A DNA stretch of 64,000 nt from Eurosta solidaginis (lineage: Eukaryota > Arthropoda > Insecta > Diptera > Tephritidae), in the NCBI RefSeq assembly GCF_040869045.1, contig NC_090319.1, positions 301,246,998 to 301,310,997 of the forward strand, read 5' to 3'. Below, one piece after another: positions 59,418 through 64,000 of this stretch. The notes under the pieces were generated by a model, which was given only the letters and a program-made list of their open reading frames with translations, searched no databases and was not told the origin of the DNA. Positions within the stretch are counted from its first letter, which is position 1; each line of letters opens with the position of its first letter. Both the position numbers and the translations under genes were made by a program.

Positions 59418-59428
59418 TATGTATGTTA

Positions 59429-60184
59429 GTATGAACAAATTTGTCGTTATAGATTGTGTCCCATATTAATCTAAGAAAGTGGCGTTAACTCATGTTTGAA
59501 TAAAACGAAGAAGTCGCATCTTTTTACCCCTTTTTTTGCCCATGAAGCCGATATTAGGCAAACATACCAACTAAAAGTTTCAAATTTTGCTTATAAGTAC
59601 TCTCATTCACGCCTGTGGAAAAGCGTGCTGCCGTAGAATCCAAATTATTATTGACAACTATTATCGACGGGCAAGGGACCCCTTCCTTTGCGCTTGAAGT
59701 CAGAAAGTGCAACCTCCACGATGTTACATCTCCAAAGGGATTGCACATTAATCTTCAGTACCAAGTTTTAGCATACAAAGATCGCTTGATAAAAGGATAA
59801 ATTGTACCCATATCACCATATCCTGGATAAGCTTACTTTACGAGGTTCAAATATCTAATCAAGGCATTAGAATGCGAAGAAAGGACGTGTTGTACCATAA
59901 GCAACGTTTTCTATCAAGAAGCTCCTCTCGGGACAGAACAATATTCGACCTAACAATGTAATTAGTGGGTCTGATCCAATTCCTCACGCACTATGTGCTG
60001 TTGCTATGGCCAACTATCCCCGGGTTCAAACTATCCCTAAAAACCACTGGACGTTGATGATTACAGCTCTCCTAGAACAAGAACATAAAACCCAGTGGCA
60101 AATATTCAAGTCATCGTCAAGCGATGAGGCTCTCTAGAAAGCATACTTTTGTCGTGACAAACGCGACTTGTGCTCACAAATAGC
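59429..60184. other. no gene recognised
   Basis: No frame or family match. Confidence 0.4.
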
Positions 60185-60640
60185 AGGTATAGTTGCGAAG
60201 TCATTGGCAGTCTGTTGCTTATGCGACCAGTTTTCTCTTTTCTTTTGTTTCATGCTTTCTGCAGGCACGGATTTCGGCTGCGAGACCCATAGTGATACTT
60301 GTCGATTTTGTGACTTCTAATTCTGATCAAAATGGTTCTGTGTTCGTCGATCCCGACACGAACTCTTTCCTTAAACCTGGTGCTCAATATATTTGATGAC
60401 GTTTCATCATGGAGGCTGATGTGTCAGATAGTGTGGGGCTATGTATACCTTATTTGGCCATCCTGCAGTTAAAATCGCCAAACACTAGAGACATAGGTGC
60501 GAGAGTGCAGACGAAAAATATATTAAACAATTTTACCTTTAAGCTGTGTCGCCACTGCGTCTGTATACGTGCACTGTCCTTCTTGGGCGACGAAATCTCT
60601 TTCTCTTTATCTTCATAGCTCCTCCAGTAAGTGTGACATG
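60185..60640 (-). pseudogene. decayed RTE endonuclease fragment
   Basis: The plus strand parallels the RTE at 48880-49400: GTTGCGAAGTCATTGGCAGTC, GCACGGATTTCGGCTGCGAG, then CAGTTAAAATCGCCAAACAC and a CTTTCTC-rich stretch. Heavily diverged with indels, oriented like the 46778 copy. Confidence 0.65.
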
Positions 60641-60779
60641 TTTCAATGATCTAATTTCTCTCCTCCGTCCGCATGATCTATAAGATTAGAGTGAGGCTGT
60701 CTTTTAACTCCATAAGGTGAGCCTTTATAAGATTCATCGGCACAGAAAGTGGGTCTCAAATCGATAGCTTTCGACATGA

Positions 60780-60990
60780 AATCGGAAAGTTTTATAACCT
60801 TTTCGATAACATTTCTATGACTTATCTATACCTTGTCGATAACAAATTGGTAACACACCCACAGCCCGATAACAAATGGATAACGAATCCATATTGTTGA
60901 ATATCAAAGCGATAGCGAGAAGTTTTCGATAAAAAACGATAGCTCATCAATAACGTTTTTTTTTTTTCATCGATAACTATAACACTTAGA
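60780..60990. repeat. degenerate CGATAAC simple repeat
   Basis: TTCGATAAC, GTCGATAAC, CCGATAAC, TCGATAAAAAACGATAG and ATCGATAAC recur about every 15-25 bp. Reverse-oriented relative of 16500-16860. Confidence 0.55.
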
Positions 60991-61219
60991 AGAGACTTGG
61001 CGAAAAGACATGTATAAAACGACCATAATTCGTGTCGATAACTGTTGTCATGGACCGTTGCTTTCTTTGTTCCTTGTCTTTTCTTTGCTTTCTCTTTTTC
61101 CAACCGCTGGAACTCATTACGTCTATACAGCATTCTGGATTCTCCGATACTGTGAACAACGAAGGCTACATCATCAAAAAATCATTCCTATCGATAGCGG
61201 AATTTTGCATAGTATAAAG

Positions 61220-61810
61220 CAGGCATGCTTAACCAACGAAACGATATCATTTCGTTACGATAATCAACGTTAATAAACGAAACGAAGTCATTTCGTTTCG
61301 TTTATTAACGTTAAGATCGTCAAATTAACGAAATGATTTCGTTTCGTTTTCTGCCATATCAAAACGAAATCAAATCGTATATGTTGATTATTAATTTCAA
61401 ACTATGCTGGCAAAGCTGATTGATGGCGGAGTCATTAAAGGTGAAAGCATTAGCCAAGCTGATTGCAACTTTTCTCATGAATTTTGACAGTACAAACATT
61501 TCTCAGAGTATTTTTGACATTACCACCAACGAATTACACAAACAAATTACATAGAGTTTGTGTGTGTATGTGCGCTCGTTGTTGCCACCTTACGGCTTCA
61601 CCATGGCTATAGCATTGCCAGCACAATTCAAACATAAAGTATCACGTTTTTGTTAACGTTTTTAACGTTAACGAAAGCTTTTCGTTTCGGTTAAAAACGA
61701 GATACAATTTATCTTGATAATTTCTTTATCGATAATATTTCGAAGTGTTTCAACGGAAACGGTGGAAATTTTTTGATAAACGATTAGCTTAACGTTAAGG
61801 TGCATCCCTG
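61220..61810 (+). mobile_element. hAT-like MITE, copy 4 (591 bp, TSD GTATAAAG)
   Basis: CAGGCATGCTTAAC..GTGCATCCCTG, flanked by GTATAAAG at 61212-61219 and 61811-61818. It has the complete TTTTTAACGTTAACG palindromic centre that copy 1 has lost. Nearly identical to copies 2 and 3. Confidence 0.94.
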
Positions 61811-61818
61811 GTATAAAG

Positions 61819-63109
61819 ACAGGCAGACTCATGCCCCTATTATCGTTTACAACTCAACCATAGTACAGGTCTACAAGTAGGATATGTAGCAGCACGCACA
61901 TACACAGCCACGCTCACCTGATAAGATGCTTGTTCTTGTTCGTTTTTTTTTTGTGGATGCTATTTGGCACTGTTGTAGTTCTTATACTGTTTTCACACAG
62001 AAACTTAATGATCTCATTTCACCTGCTAATGAAATCTTAAATTTTTTGCTTTCACACAGAAGTAACTGCTCGATTAGTATGAAGGATGAGACAGACAATC
62101 ATGGCGGAACGATACAAGGTGGAAGCATGGTGACATACCTACAAACAAAAAAAATTCCATGTACTTGTAAATTCGATGGACAAATGTCAAAATCGTACTG
62201 CGCCGGTAGTTGATGTATCAAATCAAATAAAAAAGGTTATAATCAGCTTTTCGATGCGGCCAACTTGTATCGTTCCACCATGCAGACAATGACATTTGCT
62301 TTGAAAACTAAGAAGCGGAAACGGAAGCGGAACGCTGCCAACAGAGTTGCATTGTGCTTTTGACGTTATTAGGCATTCGATTAGCTACTAATGAAATAAT
62401 AATAGATTCGAATTTTGTAGGGAAGATTGAGCTCAATAAGCGTCTTAATGTAGAAAATTGCCTTTATTATTCAATAAGCCGTCTGTGTGAAATTAATATT
62501 AGGTCCAAGAAAAGTGTAGTACTTGTTAACAAAAACTGCGTAAAATTTTTATTGTAAAATTACAAAGAAATATTCTTATTTACTTTCAAACGAGCACTTA
62601 ATTACATCTCTCTTTAAAATCCATATGTTTTGGACTATTTTAATTACCAAATTGTGATACTTTATTACCAGGGACGATTGCTAAAACACGACTAAAACCG
62701 TCGGGAAAGGTATTAATAGACGCGTTTTTGCCTTGCTTCCAATAATTCGAATACTTTTTCGCCTTTAGACTATTGATAACAGGACAAAACGCGTCTTTTC
62801 ATTTTTCTTTCCACATTTTTGGACGGTATATTGCAGTCGACCTCGGTTTCAAACTGTTTTTCGAGGAGAACTTTTGAACGGGTAGAAAAACTTAGCACCC
62901 GTCTTTGTATTCTTAATATAGGAATAACTACGCGTCTTCAGATACCCCAATTCAAGACTTTTGTATAATATTCTGTAGGATCCATATAAGTGCACTACAT
63001 TTTCATACTAAATTCGTTCAAAAAATTTACCATCACAGCAACCCATATCTGATATTCCGCTCCTTTTTTGTTACCCTGCGTCGCTTTCCACCATAGCAAC
63101 CCCGGTAAT
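61819..63109. other. no gene recognised
   Basis: Contains a 95-codon frame (61926-62213) without a recognised motif and a short AAGCGGAAACGGAAGCGGAA patch near 62314. Nothing assignable. Confidence 0.4.
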
Positions 63110-63197
63110 TTTGACACTTCGTTCAGTGTCAAACGCATGTTCCACGCAGGTTCCACTCAGTTCCACAATAGTTTGACACTGATCGAAGTGTCAAACG
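63110..63197. repeat. twin TTTGACACT hairpins
   Basis: TTTGACACT-tcgttc-AGTGTCAAA (63110-63133) and GTTTGACACT-gatcga-AGTGTCAAAC (63172-63197) are two perfect hairpins with the same stem and 6 nt loops. They are separated by GTTCCAC-type direct repeats (GTTCCACGCAG, GTTCCACTCAG, GTTCCACAATAG). Confidence 0.85.
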
Positions 63198-63429
63198 GCA
63201 GTGTGTTAGAAAGAGAAAGGAATTGTTTCCTTCTCATACATATCATACTTGTAAACCTGTACTATGAACTCAACTTAGTTGGGTTGTAATTAAAATAACT
63301 CAACTTTAAGACAACTCAACTCCTGTTTGGTATTACGAATTACAACTTATTTCAGTTGAAGTTGAATTGGTGTTGCCAACCTAAGAAAGTGATGATTTGA
63401 CAGATAAATGAACAGCTGATCAATTTGTG

Positions 63430-64000
63430 GCGGAAAATTTAGCACTTGCAGAAGTGATTTTGTTATTACAAGATATTATGTGATATGAAATCTATTTTAC
63501 AATGGCGAAAATTTTGGTGATTGGCATATCGCGAATACGGAAAACGTTCGCGTGATCATTCCTATCCCTTGGAACTACCAAGCATCAAGTAATAAAATGT
63601 TTAAGTGACAAAGGATGAGCTTCAATGAAGTTATTTTGCAGATTTGAAAGGAGGCATTTTGCTCATTACTAAATACAATTAGGGACCATTTCCGCAAACG
63701 CGTTCGAGGGAAGGCTTTATCCCAATTTTAAAATTATGCGCCACACTCAGATTCCTTGCTGATGGCAGCTATCAAAAATGCTGTGGAAAGGATTTTGGTG
63801 TTGGACTGGTTGTAGATATTATTGAGGAGCATATTTATGCGAAGTGGTTTAAAACCCAAAAATTCTATTTTACTCTAAAACAGGACTCCCAGGAGTAGTG
63901 ATTAGTATCAATGGGACTCACGTTCGCATAATTTCACCTAGTTTGGTTGCATCCGAACTGCGCCTTGCCTCGTCCAATGCCTCGTCCAACTTCGGAATGT
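63430..64000 (+). pseudogene. PIF/Harbinger (HARBI1-like) transposase remnant, cut by window end
   Basis: In shifting frames: KLCATLRFLADGSYQKC (about 63732-63785), resembling the HARBI1 L..LRF.A.GSFQ..VG region, then LPGVVISINGTHVRIISPSL (about 63884-63945). The GTHVRI motif marks the first catalytic aspartate of Harbinger transposases, here with Asn (ING) where Asp (IDG) is usual. At least one frameshift and stops between these blocks. The rest lies beyond the window. The left terminus was not located. Confidence 0.75.

Overview
The window is animal nuclear DNA from a higher fly, most likely a tephritid fruit fly. The grounds are one clearly recognisable intron-bearing fly gene, bagpipe, in an AT-rich setting crowded with transposon families of a dipteran kind: RTE and LOA/R1-like non-LTR elements, tRNA-derived SINEs, hAT and TA-flanked MITEs, and Helitron/DINE-like repeats. 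The family-level assignment is inference. No prokaryotic, viral or organellar features were seen.

Only one cellular protein-coding gene is supported: bagpipe (bap), the NK3-class homeobox gene of visceral mesoderm, on the + strand. It has three coding exons (12579-13182, 13400-13893, 19333-19809) and encodes 524 aa. An Inr/DPE-type promoter is proposed near 12144. The 3' UTR appears to have absorbed an inverted-repeat hAT MITE before the first poly(A) signals in unique sequence near 20680. The 5.4 kb second intron is largely transposon-derived.

Left flank (1-12143): a fragmentary SINE and LTR, a long 'GGGCGTGG' repeat interrupted by a hAT MITE, an R1-like remnant, an endonuclease remnant, and a 0.9 kb terminal-inverted-repeat element about 390 bp upstream of the proposed bap start site.

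Right flank (20711-64000): no cellular gene recognised in 43 kb. In order it holds an RTE remnant, a LOA/I-like remnant with RNase H, a 942 bp foldback element, a hAT element with a decayed transposase, a tandem-repeat element, a solo LTR-like sequence, a three-level nest of MITE plus SINE plus MITE (38760-41414), a second copy of the inner MITE with a 30-G run, three more RTE pieces including one 2.66 kb 5'-truncated insertion with a 13 bp target duplication (46765-49453), another long GGGCGTGG repeat, further SINEs, a fourth hAT MITE, and a PIF/Harbinger transposase remnant running off the right end.

The main discoveries are structural. Four near-identical copies of one ~590 bp hAT MITE each keep a perfect 8 bp target duplication. 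Two TA-flanked MITE families both carry tRNA-like (Pol III box A/box B) segments as fixed passengers. A hairpin-forming MITE sits in the proposed bap 3' UTR. All family names and boundaries were read by eye without database search.
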